Below, piece after piece: positions 7,849 through 15,917 of a stretch of 64,000 nt of DNA; the stretch's first letter is position 1, and every line of letters begins with the position of its first letter. The notes below the pieces were generated by a model. It did not search any database, was not told the DNA's origin, and was given only the letters and a program-made list of their open reading frames with translations. Position numbers and translations under genes: made by a program. Source of the DNA: Jongsikchunia kroppenstedtii DSM 45133. GTDB taxonomy: Bacteria; Actinomycetota; Actinomycetes; Mycobacteriales; Mycobacteriaceae. The DNA lies in the NCBI RefSeq assembly GCF_000380485.1, contig NZ_AQYG01000048.1, forward strand, positions 62,001 to 126,000. The letters run 5' to 3'.

Positions 7849-9489
7849 CTAACGCAGATCCCGGCGCCGGAACGCAGTCAGTCCGACCGCGATCAGCACG
7901 ACGTCGATGAACAGCAGCCACAGGACCGGCGTCAGAGTGAACGACGCGCCCGGCACCCGGGGAGTGTGAGCGAACGGTTCGAGGTCGAGAATCCATTGCG
8001 GGACACCGGAGATCGACCCGAGCAGGAACAGCGCGACGAATGCGACCAGCACGCCCCAGGCGGCTGTGGCGAAGCGTGGGGCGAGCCCGAACAGCAGGGC
8101 GGCCGCGCCGGTGAGCATCCAGATCGCCGGCAATTGCACCGCGGCGGCGCCGAGTACCCGGGGCAGTTTGCCGCTGATGTCGGATGCCGCTATGCCGTAG
8201 GCGATTCCGGCGACCAGCCCGCCCGCCAGCATCGCGACCGCCGGGCCGATGATGGCCAGGACGAGATGGCTGCCCGCCCAGCGGACCCGCCCGACCGCGC
8301 CGGAGAGCACCAGCTCGCCGCGGGTGTCGGCTTCCTCGCTGTGCAAACGCAGCGTGGACGAGATGGTGATCGCCGCCGCGCCGATCGCCAGCATGGTGAA
8401 CGCGATCGTGATGAACGAGTCCTCCAGAAGCTGTGATCCGCCCATCCGATTGACGATGTCGCGCACGGTGTCGTTGTCGCCGATCTCGTCGCCGATTCCG
8501 TGGACAACGCTGCCCATCAGCAAGGCGTACAGGCAGATTCCGAGAGTCGACGCGATCAGCATGCCGCGCTGTAACCGCCAGGACAGTCCGAATGGCCCGC
8601 TGAGGGTGCCGGGTGCGGTGGGCGATCCGAGCCGCTCGGCGATCACCCCGGCGCCGACATCACGGGTACGCAGGATGCCGTACGCGACGACGGTCAGCAC
8701 GATCGTCGTGACGAGATGCAGGGCGAGCACCCACCAGCGGTCACCGGCATACGGTCGAACCTGTATGGACCAGCCGAGCGGCGACAGCCATGAAAGCGTT
8801 CCGGAGCCCACGTCGCCGACGGCGCGCAGCGCGAAAGCCGCACCGAGAACAGCGAATGCGATACCTCGGGCCACCCGGGCGCTGGCACTGAGCTGTGCGG
8901 CGACCGCCGCCACGGCGGCGAATACGAACCCCGACGCCGCGAGGGCGAGCCCGAATGCCACCGACCCGGCATGCGGGACGTCGGTCGTGAACAGCATCGC
9001 GGCTGCGATGGCGCCGGTGAGCAACGATGCGCCGAAGCCCACGATCAACGCGGCCGTCAGCCCGGCGTAGCGGCCGATCGCCGTCGAGTCGACCAGCTCG
9101 GTGCGGCCGGCCTCCTCGTCGGTGCGGGTGTGGCGAATGACGGTGAGGATCACGGCGATAGCGATGATCGTGTAGAAGATGCCGGCTTTCCAGATGCCGA
9201 CCGCGCCGAGACTGTCGTCGTAGACCGGGCCGTACATCGCCCGCTGTGCCGGGCTGCCCATGATCGAATGCGCGAGGGATGCCAGGCCGGCCGGCGTCGA
9301 GTAGGCGCTGTCCGTGGCGCCGATGTAGACCGGCGCCACCGGGACCGATAACAGTAATACCCAGAGCGGCAGGACGATACGGTCGCGGCGCAGCGCCAGC
9401 CGCAGCAGCAGGGTCGTGCCGGCCAGGTCGAGGATGTGTGCGACGAAGGCTCCGGGTCGTGACCGCGTCGAGACCGCGACGGTGCTCAT
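7849..9489 (-). CDS. ABC exporter permease (TnrB3/COG3559-like)
   Basis: 546-residue membrane protein with about 12 hydrophobic segments arranged as two similar halves, consistent with putative exporters of polyketide antibiotics (COG3559). It starts inside the stop of the upstream ATPase gene (ATGA overlap, 9486-9489), which indicates translational coupling. With that ATPase it would form a drug or lipid exporter in the inner membrane. The substrate is unknown. The upstream TetR gene probably represses the whole three-gene unit. Confidence 0.88.
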   Translation of the reverse strand: MSTVAVSTRSRPGAFVAHILDLAGTTLLLRLALRRDRIVLPLWVLLLSVPVAPVYIGATDSAYSTPAGLASLAHSIMGSPAQRAMYGPVYDDSLGAVGIWKAGIFYTIIAIAVILTVIRHTRTDEEAGRTELVDSTAIGRYAGLTAALIVGFGASLLTGAIAAAMLFTTDVPHAGSVAFGLALAASGFVFAAVAAVAAQLSASARVARGIAFAVLGAAFALRAVGDVGSGTLSWLSPLGWSIQVRPYAGDRWWVLALHLVTTIVLTVVAYGILRTRDVGAGVIAERLGSPTAPGTLSGPFGLSWRLQRGMLIASTLGICLYALLMGSVVHGIGDEIGDNDTVRDIVNRMGGSQLLEDSFITIAFTMLAIGAAAITISSTLRLHSEEADTRGELVLSGAVGRVRWAGSHLVLAIIGPAVAMLAGGLVAGIAYGIAASDISGKLPRVLGAAAVQLPAIWMLTGAAALLFGLAPRFATAAWGVLVAFVALFLLGSISGVPQWILDLEPFAHTPRVPGASFTLTPVLWLLFIDVVLIAVGLTAFRRRDLR

Positions 9490-10403
9490 GCCGGCGCCTT
9501 CTCGCCGGCGGGTGCGGCGTCGTCGGCCTCATAGTGCCGCAGAAACAGTTCTTCCAGAGTGGGTGGTTGACTGACCAGGCTGCGGACGCCGATGTCGCCG
9601 AGGGTCCGGATCAGCGCGCCGAGGTGGTCGGCGTCGACCTGGCAGTGCAGCGTGCGGCCGTTGATGGAGATGTCGTCGACGCCATCGAGCTGACTGAGAT
9701 CGACTGAATCGCTGAGCATTTCGGCGCTGATCGAGGTGCGGCTCAAGTGCCGCATGGCGGACAGGTCGCCACTCTCCACGGTCTTGCCGGCACGGATGAT
9801 GGTCACGCGCTGACACAGCGCCTCGACCTCCGACAGGATGTGACTCGACAGCAGGACGGTGACGCCGCGGGCGGCCGCCTCGGTGACGCACTCGCGGAAG
9901 ACCTGCTCCATCAGCGGATCGAGCCCGGATGTCGGCTCGTCGAGCAGTAGGAGGCTCGCGTTCGAGGACAGCGCCGAGATCAGGGAGACCTTCTGCCGGT
10001 TGCCTTTCGAGTAGGTGCGGGCCTTCTTGCGCGGATCGAGGTCGAACCGCTCGATGAGCTCGGCCCGGCGCGCCTGATCGATGCCGCCGCGCATTCGGGC
10101 GAGCAGGTCGATGGTTTCGTCGCCGGATAGCGTCGGCCACAGCGTGACATCGCCTGGAACGTAGGCGATCTCGCGGTGAAGGTTGACCGCGTCGGCCCAC
10201 GGATCGCGGCCGAGGATGCGGACCTTGCCGGACGATGCACGGAGGATTCCGAGGAGTATTCGGATGGTCGTCGACTTGCCGGAGCCGTTGGGGCCGAGGA
10301 AGCCGTGTACCTCGCCCTCGTTGACCTCGAGATCCAAGCCGTCGAGCGCGTGCACCTCGCCGAAATGCTTGTGCAGATTCTGAACATCGACGATGGTCGT
10401 CAT
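9486..10403 (-). CDS. ABC transporter ATP-binding protein
   Basis: 305-residue ATPase. Walker [10 protein letters not shown] lies at 37-45 and Walker [11 protein letters not shown] at 151-160 with catalytic Glu156. The signature is YSKGNRQK (131-138) instead of LSGGQ, and the Q-loop region reads YVPGD. Both variants are seen in the drug-exporter subfamily that pairs with two-half permeases. The last 80 residues form a C-terminal regulatory region. The gene overlaps tetR upstream by 4 bases and the permease downstream by 4 bases, so all three are one operon. Confidence 0.92.
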   Translation of the reverse strand: MTTIVDVQNLHKHFGEVHALDGLDLEVNEGEVHGFLGPNGSGKSTTIRILLGILRASSGKVRILGRDPWADAVNLHREIAYVPGDVTLWPTLSGDETIDLLARMRGGIDQARRAELIERFDLDPRKKARTYSKGNRQKVSLISALSSNASLLLLDEPTSGLDPLMEQVFRECVTEAAARGVTVLLSSHILSEVEALCQRVTIIRAGKTVESGDLSAMRHLSRTSISAEMLSDSVDLSQLDGVDDISINGRTLHCQVDADHLGALIRTLGDIGVRSLVSQPPTLEELFLRHYEADDAAPAGEKAPA

Positions 10404-11104
10404 CGATCCTCCTGGTCGGTGGTCTCGTGATTGATTGTGTCGCTGGCTGTTTCGGCGCGCTGTTGAATCATGGTGTCGAGGAAAGTCGAGTCGATGAACA
10501 GCCCCTCGGTGTACAGCTCCAGTGCCGGAAACATCGTCTCGTCGGTGAGTTCACGCACCACCCGGGCCCAGTCCACAGGCCCGTCCTGGTCGGCGCGCAT
10601 CTGCAGAAACAGCAGGGTGCTGCCGAGTGATTGCATGCTGAGATAGCGGGCGCGGGCGGCCGGATCCCGGCTTGGGCGGAGCGTTCCGGCGGCGACGCCG
10701 TCCGCCAGGTACCGCTCGGTGACACCCACCATGTGCTCGAACATCGAGCGCCCGAGCGGCCCGCCCGCCTGATAGCTGCGGATGATGTAGGCGATGAAGG
10801 GCGCGTATTCCTCGACTTCTGCCAGCTGACGTAGCAGGCCGGCGGCGCTCGGCCTCGTCAGTGACTCGGTCTTGACCACCCGAATGCGCTCGATGACGTA
10901 TGCTTCGCATTCCGTGCGGAGGCCCTCTTTCGAGCCGAAATGGTGGTTGACCAGGCCCGGCGAGACCCCGGCGGCGGTCGCCACGGCGCGTACCCCGGCC
11001 GTGAATCCCTGTTCGCCGAACACTGTGATCGCGGCGTCCCGAATGCGGGCGCGAGTCGTGAGATCGCCGGACGTTCCCTGACGAGGAGACGCGGTTGAAC
11101 GCAT
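10400..11104 (-). CDS. TetR-family regulator of ABC exporter operon
   Basis: 234-residue TetR protein with a helix-turn-helix at about 37-56 ([20 protein letters not shown]) and a variable helical ligand domain. It is the first gene of a TetR-ATPase-permease operon with 4-bp overlaps. ATG 11104 is chosen although it has no ribosome site, because a TTG at 11140 also lacks one and would add 12 residues with no family match; translation may be leaderless. The start codon lies inside one of two 16-bp palindromic boxes, so the protein probably represses its own operon by covering the start region. The ligand is likely an exported drug or lipid. Confidence 0.9.
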   Translation of the reverse strand: MRSTASPRQGTSGDLTTRARIRDAAITVFGEQGFTAGVRAVATAAGVSPGLVNHHFGSKEGLRTECEAYVIERIRVVKTESLTRPSAAGLLRQLAEVEEYAPFIAYIIRSYQAGGPLGRSMFEHMVGVTERYLADGVAAGTLRPSRDPAARARYLSMQSLGSTLLFLQMRADQDGPVDWARVVRELTDETMFPALELYTEGLFIDSTFLDTMIQQRAETASDTINHETTDQEDR

Positions 11105-11130
11105 GTTCAAGACATTAAACAAGTGTTCAA
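11095..11130. promoter_or_regulatory. Two 16-bp TetR-type operator boxes
   Basis: Box 1 TTGAACGCATGTTCAA (11095-11110) is a perfect palindrome and contains the tetR start codon. Box 2 TTAAACAAGTGTTCAA (11115-11130) is near-perfect. Their centres are 20 bases apart, about two helix turns, suited to cooperative dimer binding. The shared consensus is TTrAACnnnTGTTCAA. Confidence 0.75.
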
Positions 11131-11231
11131 TCGAACGCAAGGGTTCGCGGGAGCAACTGCCCGGGTCGCGACGCGCGTCGGCGATGGCGATGACGCGGAG
11201 TGGGCCGCGCTGAGCCGTGCCGGTGGTTCTC

Positions 11232-11570
11232 CTATGAGGCGGCTTTCGTCACCAGCGCGCGGATCGTGTCCTCCGTCGGGGCGTCGAGGGCGGTCACGTT
11301 CCATACGATCGGATGCATCGTGGCGCCCTCCTCGTATGCGGGGTTCACCGATTCGCCGAAGCCGAACGCGATGAAGTCCTTGTCCGTCTTGATGTAGCAG
11401 ATGTCCTTGCCGTCCTTGACGTAGAACGGGATTCCCCATCGGACAATTGGCTCCAACGACGGAGCGCTTTCGCGGATGATGCTGTGCAGCCGTTCGCCGA
11501 TCTCGCGGTACTGGGCGGGGGCATCGCCGAGCTTCGCGAGGACTGCGCTGTCGCCCTTCTTTGTGAACAT
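11232..11570 (-). CDS. DUF1801 (YdhG-like) family protein
   Basis: 112-residue cytoplasmic protein of the DUF1801 fold, with the core IVRWGIPFYVKDGKDICYI near residue 43 and a conserved aromatic FGFGE segment. ATG 11570 is supported by AAAGGAGC about 10 bases upstream. The fold is widespread in bacteria with no established activity. It follows the divergently regulated HxlR gene in the same orientation with a 43-base gap and may be co-transcribed. Confidence 0.85.
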   Translation of the reverse strand: MFTKKGDSAVLAKLGDAPAQYREIGERLHSIIRESAPSLEPIVRWGIPFYVKDGKDICYIKTDKDFIAFGFGESVNPAYEEGATMHPIVWNVTALDAPTEDTIRALVTKAAS

Positions 11571-11613
11571 GGTTGTCGATGCTCCTTTGACGTCGTGGCC
11601 TGGGCACTCCAAG

Positions 11614-12066
11614 TTAGTCTGCGGCGCCTGGTCCGGGTAGCAGGTCGATGTCGTTGGCGTGCATGGGTTCTCCGCAGTCCGCGCAGCGCAGGTCGACGGT
11701 GCTGATGTGTCCGCACGCGTGATGCCGGTACAGCACCGGGGGGCCGGCCTCGCCCGCCATCCAGCGGTCGCCCCACCCGGCCATCACCATCAGCAGGTCG
11801 ACGAGTTCGGTGCCTTTGTCGGTCAGGTGGTACTCGTACCGCGGCCGGCGGTCGTAGGGGCGGCGTTCCAGGACGCCGTGCTCGACCAGGTGATTGAGGC
11901 GCTCGGTCAGCACCTTGCGGGAGATGCCGAGGTCGGCCTGGATGTCGTCGAATCGGTGCATGCCGACCCAGACGTCGCGCAGGACCAGCGGCGACCACGG
12001 CTCGCCGATGACGCTCATGGTCCGCGCGATGGAGCAGGCCATCTCGCTGAAGTCCGTTCGTTGCAT
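11614..12066 (-). CDS. HxlR-family transcriptional regulator
   Basis: 150-residue winged-helix regulator of the HxlR (YodB) type, recognised by CSIARTMSVIGEPWSPLVLR at 11-30 and LGISRKVLTERLNHL at 46-60. Beyond the usual 110-residue fold it carries a C-terminal His/Cys segment (HHACGH then CADCGEP) that looks like a small zinc ribbon. Cys11 at the position often used for thiol sensing suggests quinone or aldehyde response. It is divergent from a RibD-like/PPOX gene pair across a 91-base promoter region with an imperfect palindrome and probably controls them. Confidence 0.88.
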   Translation of the reverse strand: MQRTDFSEMACSIARTMSVIGEPWSPLVLRDVWVGMHRFDDIQADLGISRKVLTERLNHLVEHGVLERRPYDRRPRYEYHLTDKGTELVDLLMVMAGWGDRWMAGEAGPPVLYRHHACGHISTVDLRCADCGEPMHANDIDLLPGPGAAD

Positions 12067-12123
12067 CGGTCCGGGCCTTTCGATTCGGGGTTCCTTTACG
12101 AAACTCTACCTGCTAACGTGACA

Positions 12124-12142
12124 GAGTCTCTTCGAGAAACTC
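12124..12142. promoter_or_regulatory. Imperfect palindrome, candidate HxlR operator
   Basis: GAGTCTCTTCGAGAAACTC matches its reverse complement at 14 of 19 positions. It lies in the divergent promoter between the HxlR gene and the RibD-like gene, 16 bases before the latter start. A related element, ACGAAACTC, occurs about 25 bases further left. Confidence 0.45.
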
Positions 12143-12157
12143 AGAAAGGTGTCAGCG

Positions 12158-12769
12158 ATGAGCAAGGTCTTTACCTCGATGGCGGTGTCCGTCGACGGTT
12201 ACATCACCGGGCGCGATCCGCGTCCGGGACACGGTCTCGGCGACGGCGGAGAACTCTTCGACTGGTATTTCAGCGGTGACACGCCGAGCACAGTCTTCGA
12301 CGGGTTCCGTCTGTCTCGGGAAAGCGCGTCGCTCTTCGACGCGCTGGCCGACCGGGTAGGAGCAAGCGTGGCCGGCCGCAACACCTATGACGATTCCGAT
12401 CGCTTCGGTGACAGCGGCGCGCCGCACCCGGCCGCGCCGCTGTTCGTGCTGAGTCACCGGCCGGCACCGCAGATGGTGGGGTCTGCGCAAGGCGGGCGTC
12501 AGACGCTGGTCGCCGGCGGGATCGAGGAGGCGATCACGGCGGCAAGCGAGGTCGCGGGCGGCAAGGATGTCGCGCTGATGGGTGGCGGCGTCGTCACCGA
12601 GGCGCTCAAGGCGAACCTGGTGGACGAGGTCATCCTGCATCAGGTTCCGGTGCTGCTCGGCGCGGGCCGGCCGTTCTTCCAGGAGCTTCCGGCACACATC
12701 GAGTTGCGCCTGGTCGACGCGATTTCCGCGCCCGGCGTCACGCATCTGCACTACGAGGTGCGGCGATGA
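12158..12769 (+). CDS. RibD C-terminal/DHFR-like reductase
   Basis: 203-residue member of the RibD_C dihydrofolate-reductase-like family (pteridine/flavin-type NADPH reductases). It has the N-terminal strand SMAVSVDGYITG, the VAGRNTYD helix start near 72-79, and the glycine-rich MGGGVVTEAL motif near 144-153. ATG 12158 has AGAAAGG upstream and is preferred over a GTG three codons earlier. It overlaps the next gene by four bases (ATGA), so the two proteins are made together. It faces an HxlR regulator. Substrate unknown; a stress-linked reductase is a fair guess. Confidence 0.87.
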   Translation: MSKVFTSMAVSVDGYITGRDPRPGHGLGDGGELFDWYFSGDTPSTVFDGFRLSRESASLFDALADRVGASVAGRNTYDDSDRFGDSGAPHPAAPLFVLSHRPAPQMVGSAQGGRQTLVAGGIEEAITAASEVAGGKDVALMGGGVVTEALKANLVDEVILHQVPVLLGAGRPFFQELPAHIELRLVDAISAPGVTHLHYEVRR

Positions 12770-13152
12770 TGCTCGAACCGGAGGTGCGTGAAGTCCTCGA
12801 CGGCGCATCGATCGCTCATCTGGCCACTGTGCTCGCCGACGGTTCGCCGCATGCCGTGCCGGTATTCGTCGGCACCGACGGCGACCGCATCGCGGTCTTC
12901 ACCGATCCGGAGTCGTTCAAGGCCCGCAACCTGCGCCGCGATCCGCGCATCGCGCTCTCGATCGCTCCGGCCGATAATCCGTTCAATCCCATAGCGATTC
13001 GCGGTCGTGTGGTCGACTGGATCAACGGTGAACAGGCTTGGCAGATCATCGATCGGATCGCCATGAAGTACACGGGACAGCCGTACTCGCGAGAGCTGCG
13101 TCGGGCGGTCGCCCTGATCGAACCCGACTGGCAGTCGATCGGCGTTCGCTAG
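12766..13152 (+). CDS. PPOX-class F420-dependent enzyme
   Basis: 128-residue split-barrel protein of the PPOX class that binds FMN or, in mycolic actinobacteria, often coenzyme F420. The segments HLATVLADGSPHAVPVF near 17-33 and FKARNLRRDPRIALSI near 51-66 are typical. It is translationally coupled to the upstream RibD-like reductase. The pair may act on one small molecule sensed by the divergent HxlR regulator. Cofactor choice is inferred from family, not proven here. Confidence 0.87.
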   Translation: MMLEPEVREVLDGASIAHLATVLADGSPHAVPVFVGTDGDRIAVFTDPESFKARNLRRDPRIALSIAPADNPFNPIAIRGRVVDWINGEQAWQIIDRIAMKYTGQPYSRELRRAVALIEPDWQSIGVR

Positions 13153-13184
13153 CAGGTCCTGTCCGCAGGTGGTGCCTGCGATCA

Positions 13185-13769
13185 TCAGTCCGCGAGATCG
13201 TCGAGGTGCCGGCGAAGAATATCGAGCGACTCGGTAGCCGCGTCGGCGTCCCAGAGGGCGTGGATGGCGGTGCCGTCCAGCAGGGCGTGGAGTCGTCGCG
13301 CCTCATCGTCAGGGCCGCGGTCGCCGCCCAGCGCACCCGCTTCGTCGAGGATCGTGATGGCCAGCCCGCACGCTTCGCCGACCGCGGCGTTCAGCCGGAC
13401 TGCGGTCGGGCGCAGGGCGGGGTCCGTGAGGGCGAGGACACCCAGTTGGGTCTGTGCGACCAGCTCGGTTCGCCGTTCCCGGTCGAGGGGGAGAAGCTGC
13501 GACAGGATCGCCTCGACCAGCGGGCGCCCGCGCAGTCCCGGTGAGAGTGCCGCGATCCGGTCGCGGGCCTGCTTCTCGATGATGTCCAGGCAATGCTCGC
13601 GCAGCGCGTGCTGGGTAGGAAAGGCGCGGCGCAATGAGGCGGTCGCGATCCCGGCCTCCTCGGCGACGCCGCGGACCGAGAGCCCGCCGAGGCCGTCTCG
13701 CTCGAGGACCCGCATGGACGCAGCGGTGATGTCCGCGCTGCGGGCCTCCGGATCGATGAGCTTGGGCAT
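13185..13769 (-). CDS. TetR-family transcriptional regulator
   Basis: 194-residue TetR protein with HTH at about 28-50 (GGLSVRGVAEEAGIATASLRRAF). The C-terminal half resembles TetR regulators that sense lipophilic ligands, but the ligand is unknown. ATG 13769 gives a normal N terminus; upstream codons belong to the overlapping frame of the membrane gene. It follows that membrane gene by only 5 bases on the same strand, so it is probably the second gene of a two-gene operon. Confidence 0.88.
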   Translation of the reverse strand: MPKLIDPEARSADITAASMRVLERDGLGGLSVRGVAEEAGIATASLRRAFPTQHALREHCLDIIEKQARDRIAALSPGLRGRPLVEAILSQLLPLDRERRTELVAQTQLGVLALTDPALRPTAVRLNAAVGEACGLAITILDEAGALGGDRGPDDEARRLHALLDGTAIHALWDADAATESLDILRRHLDDLAD

Positions 13770-13774
13770 GCGAC

Positions 13775-14332
13775 TCAGCTTAGGGACGCCGGCGTGCGCG
13801 GTTCTGCGCGATCCTTCTTCGGCCAGATCGTGTAGCTGACCGCCCAGAGGACGTCGACGACGAGGATGATGCCGACGATGCGGAAGTTGGTCGTCAGCTC
13901 GCGCGTCCGCTCGGTGTCGTCCACCAGCACGATCAGCCCGCCGGAGATGCCCGAGGCGATCGCCGCCATGAGCAGGGTGCGCAATACGTCCTTCCAGCAT
14001 TTCAGCGTGTAGGCGGTGCCGCTAAGTCGTTGTGGCGCAGGTCCACCCGCGAAACGATGGACGAATCGGATGTCGGCCCAGGCGACGATCTGTGGCCCGT
14101 ACGCGACCGAGAAGGCGATGTAGATCGCGGCGAGACCGTGCTGCCACGACGCGGTGCCGCCGTTGAAGAGATCTACTGCGACACAGATCAACAGGAACAG
14201 ATCGATCGCGGGTGCGGCGATGAGCAGCGCGGCGCCCAGCTTCGGGCGGCGCAGCAGATAGCGGGCGATGAGGCCGGCCACAAGCGTCACCCAGAATCCG
14301 ATCTCGCATACCGCGATGAGCACTGCGATCAT
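13775..14332 (-). CDS. Predicted integral membrane protein
   Basis: 185-residue protein with five to six hydrophobic helices, including residues 2-24, 34-55, 68-85, 115-137 and 146-167. A short cytoplasmic RR-rich loop follows helix 1 and a basic tail follows the last helix. I do not recognise a named family with confidence. It is co-directional with a TetR gene 5 bases downstream, which points to ligand-regulated expression, as for small efflux or membrane-stress proteins. A palindromic site lies about 30 bases upstream of its start. Confidence 0.78.
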   Translation of the reverse strand: MIAVLIAVCEIGFWVTLVAGLIARYLLRRPKLGAALLIAAPAIDLFLLICVAVDLFNGGTASWQHGLAAIYIAFSVAYGPQIVAWADIRFVHRFAGGPAPQRLSGTAYTLKCWKDVLRTLLMAAIASGISGGLIVLVDDTERTRELTTNFRIVGIILVVDVLWAVSYTIWPKKDRAEPRTPASLS

Positions 14333-14360
14333 GTCGGCCTCCGATCGTCCGCAGTTTAAT

Positions 14361-14375
14361 TAACACAAGTGTACT
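14361..14375. promoter_or_regulatory. Candidate operator upstream of membrane gene/tetR
   Basis: The site TAACACAAGTGTACT has a perfect ACAC-AA-GTGT core (14363-14372). It lies in an AT-rich stretch (14351-14392) unlike its surroundings, 30-45 bases before the membrane gene start. This suits control by the TetR encoded in the same operon. Confidence 0.5.
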
Positions 14376-14432
14376 CACAAAAATATGTATAGCGCCAAGC
14401 GGCAGAGGGCGGGAGGTTAGAGTGAGTGGTCT

Positions 14433-14505
14433 GCCTCCGTAGCTCAGTGGATAGAGCGACCGCCTTCTAAGCGGTTGGCCGCAGGTTCGATCCCTGCCGG
14501 GGGCG
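14433..14505 (+). tRNA. tRNA-Arg (anticodon TCT)
   Basis: A 73-base cloverleaf. The acceptor arms GCCTCCG and CGGGGGC pair with one G-U. The anticodon stem ACCGC/GCGGT holds loop CTTCTAA with anticodon TCT, read as AGA arginine. The T arm is GCAGG-TTCGATC-CCTGC. CCA is not encoded. It lies 130 bases upstream of rtcB on the same strand. Confidence 0.97.
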
Positions 14506-14635
14506 CCGAGTCGAACGCCGAAATATTCGGTAGCGTGCATGCGAATTCTCCGTCAGTCTGATTGACGGCCGTCTCGATCGTGACGGCCGGGTGATCGAAA
14601 CCGGTTGCCCAGCAAAGAGACTGAAGGAGAAGTCG

Positions 14636-15826
14636 ATGACACCGCACGCGGTTGAGGGGCGCAAGCTGCTCAACTTCGCATCCCAGATCGAAGACCTGAC
14701 GCTGGAGCAGGCCAAGCAGACGGCGGAACTGCCGTTCATCTACCCGCATGTGGCGTTGATGCCCGACGCGCATTTCGGGCGGGGATCGGCGGTGGGCACC
14801 GTCATCCCGACCCTGGACGCGGTGATCCCCGCCGCGGTGGGCGTGGACATCGGCTGCGGCATGGTCGCCGTCCGGACGACCGCCGGCGCCGACAGGATTG
14901 CGGGCCTCGATCTGGGGGCGTTGCGGAAGTCCATCGAATCGGCGATTCCGCTCTCGCCCGGCAACAACAACCGATCACTGAGTCGGTTCGCGTTCACGGC
15001 CGAGCGGATCGCGGCGCTGGAGGAGCTCGCCGAGTCGAACGAGGTCGATCTGGCGCATTCGCGGAAATGGCGGTTCCAGCTGGGGTCGCTCGGCGGCGGC
15101 AACCACTTCATCGAGCTGTGTCTGGATCAGGAGGACCGGGTATGGCTCTTTCTGCATTCGGGTTCGCGCGGGGTCGGTAACCGGATCGCGCGCAAGCACA
15201 TCGCGATCGCGCAGAAACTGTGCGCGCAGTGGCACGTCCAGCTGCCCAACGAGGACCTCGCCTACCTGCCGGCTGGGACCGCCGAGCTCGATGCGTACCT
15301 GCGTGATCTCGAGTGGGCGCAGCGTTTCGCCTTCGAGAACCGCGCTGAGATGATCGACCGGTTCCGGCAGGCGTTCGCGCACTGGATCGGTGCCGACGAT
15401 CCGGCATCGGTCGAGGTCGAGCGGGTCAACTGCCATCACAACTACACGGTCCGCGAGACGCACGCGGGCCAGGATGTGTGGCTGACCCGTAAGGGTGCGG
15501 TCAATGCTGCGGCAGGCGTTCGTGCCGTGATCCCGGGATCGATGGGAACGCGGTCGTATGTCGTGCGCGGCAAGGGCCATACCGGCGCGCTCTGCAGCGC
15601 ACCGCACGGTGCCGGGCGTCGGATGTCGCGGAATGCGGCCCGGAAGCGGTTCACCGAGGCCGACCTCGCCGCCGCGATGGTTGGCATCGAGTACCGCCAT
15701 GGCGCGGCGTGGATCGACGAGATTCCGCAGGCCTACAAGGACATCGACGTCGTGATGGCCGACGCTGCCGAACTCGTCGAGGTGGAGTACGAACTGCGAC
15801 AGATCCTCAACGTGAAGGGGACCTGA
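14636..15826 (+). CDS. rtcB: RtcB RNA-splicing/repair ligase
   Basis: 396-residue RtcB, which joins 2',3'-cyclic phosphate and 5'-OH RNA ends using GTP and Mn2+. Diagnostic metal and guanylylation segments are present: VDIGCGM with Asp71 and Cys74, GGGNHFIE, HSGSRGVGN, NCHHNY, GSMGTRSYV and HGAGRRMSR, the last containing the His that carries GMP. Length is in the short bacterial class. ATG 14636 follows GAAGGAGAAG. No archease, RtcA or RtcR is next to it; instead a tRNA-Arg gene precedes it. A role in repair of broken tRNA or rRNA is a family inference. Confidence 0.95.
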   Translation: MTPHAVEGRKLLNFASQIEDLTLEQAKQTAELPFIYPHVALMPDAHFGRGSAVGTVIPTLDAVIPAAVGVDIGCGMVAVRTTAGADRIAGLDLGALRKSIESAIPLSPGNNNRSLSRFAFTAERIAALEELAESNEVDLAHSRKWRFQLGSLGGGNHFIELCLDQEDRVWLFLHSGSRGVGNRIARKHIAIAQKLCAQWHVQLPNEDLAYLPAGTAELDAYLRDLEWAQRFAFENRAEMIDRFRQAFAHWIGADDPASVEVERVNCHHNYTVRETHAGQDVWLTRKGAVNAAAGVRAVIPGSMGTRSYVVRGKGHTGALCSAPHGAGRRMSRNAARKRFTEADLAAAMVGIEYRHGAAWIDEIPQAYKDIDVVMADAAELVEVEYELRQILNVKGT

Positions 15827-15852
15827 CCCCACGTCGAGATCCCGCGGCTGAG

Positions 15853-15883
15853 ACCCGCGCCACCACTCGGTGGCGCGGGTTTT
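15853..15883 (+). terminator. Terminator after rtcB
   Basis: A 12-bp perfect stem (15853-15864 with 15869-15880) with a 4-base loop, followed by TTTTCG. It fits a rho-independent terminator for rtcB. Confidence 0.88.
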
Positions 15884-15917
15884 CGCCGCCGACCTGCACC
15901 GGCCTACCCTGGAGGCC

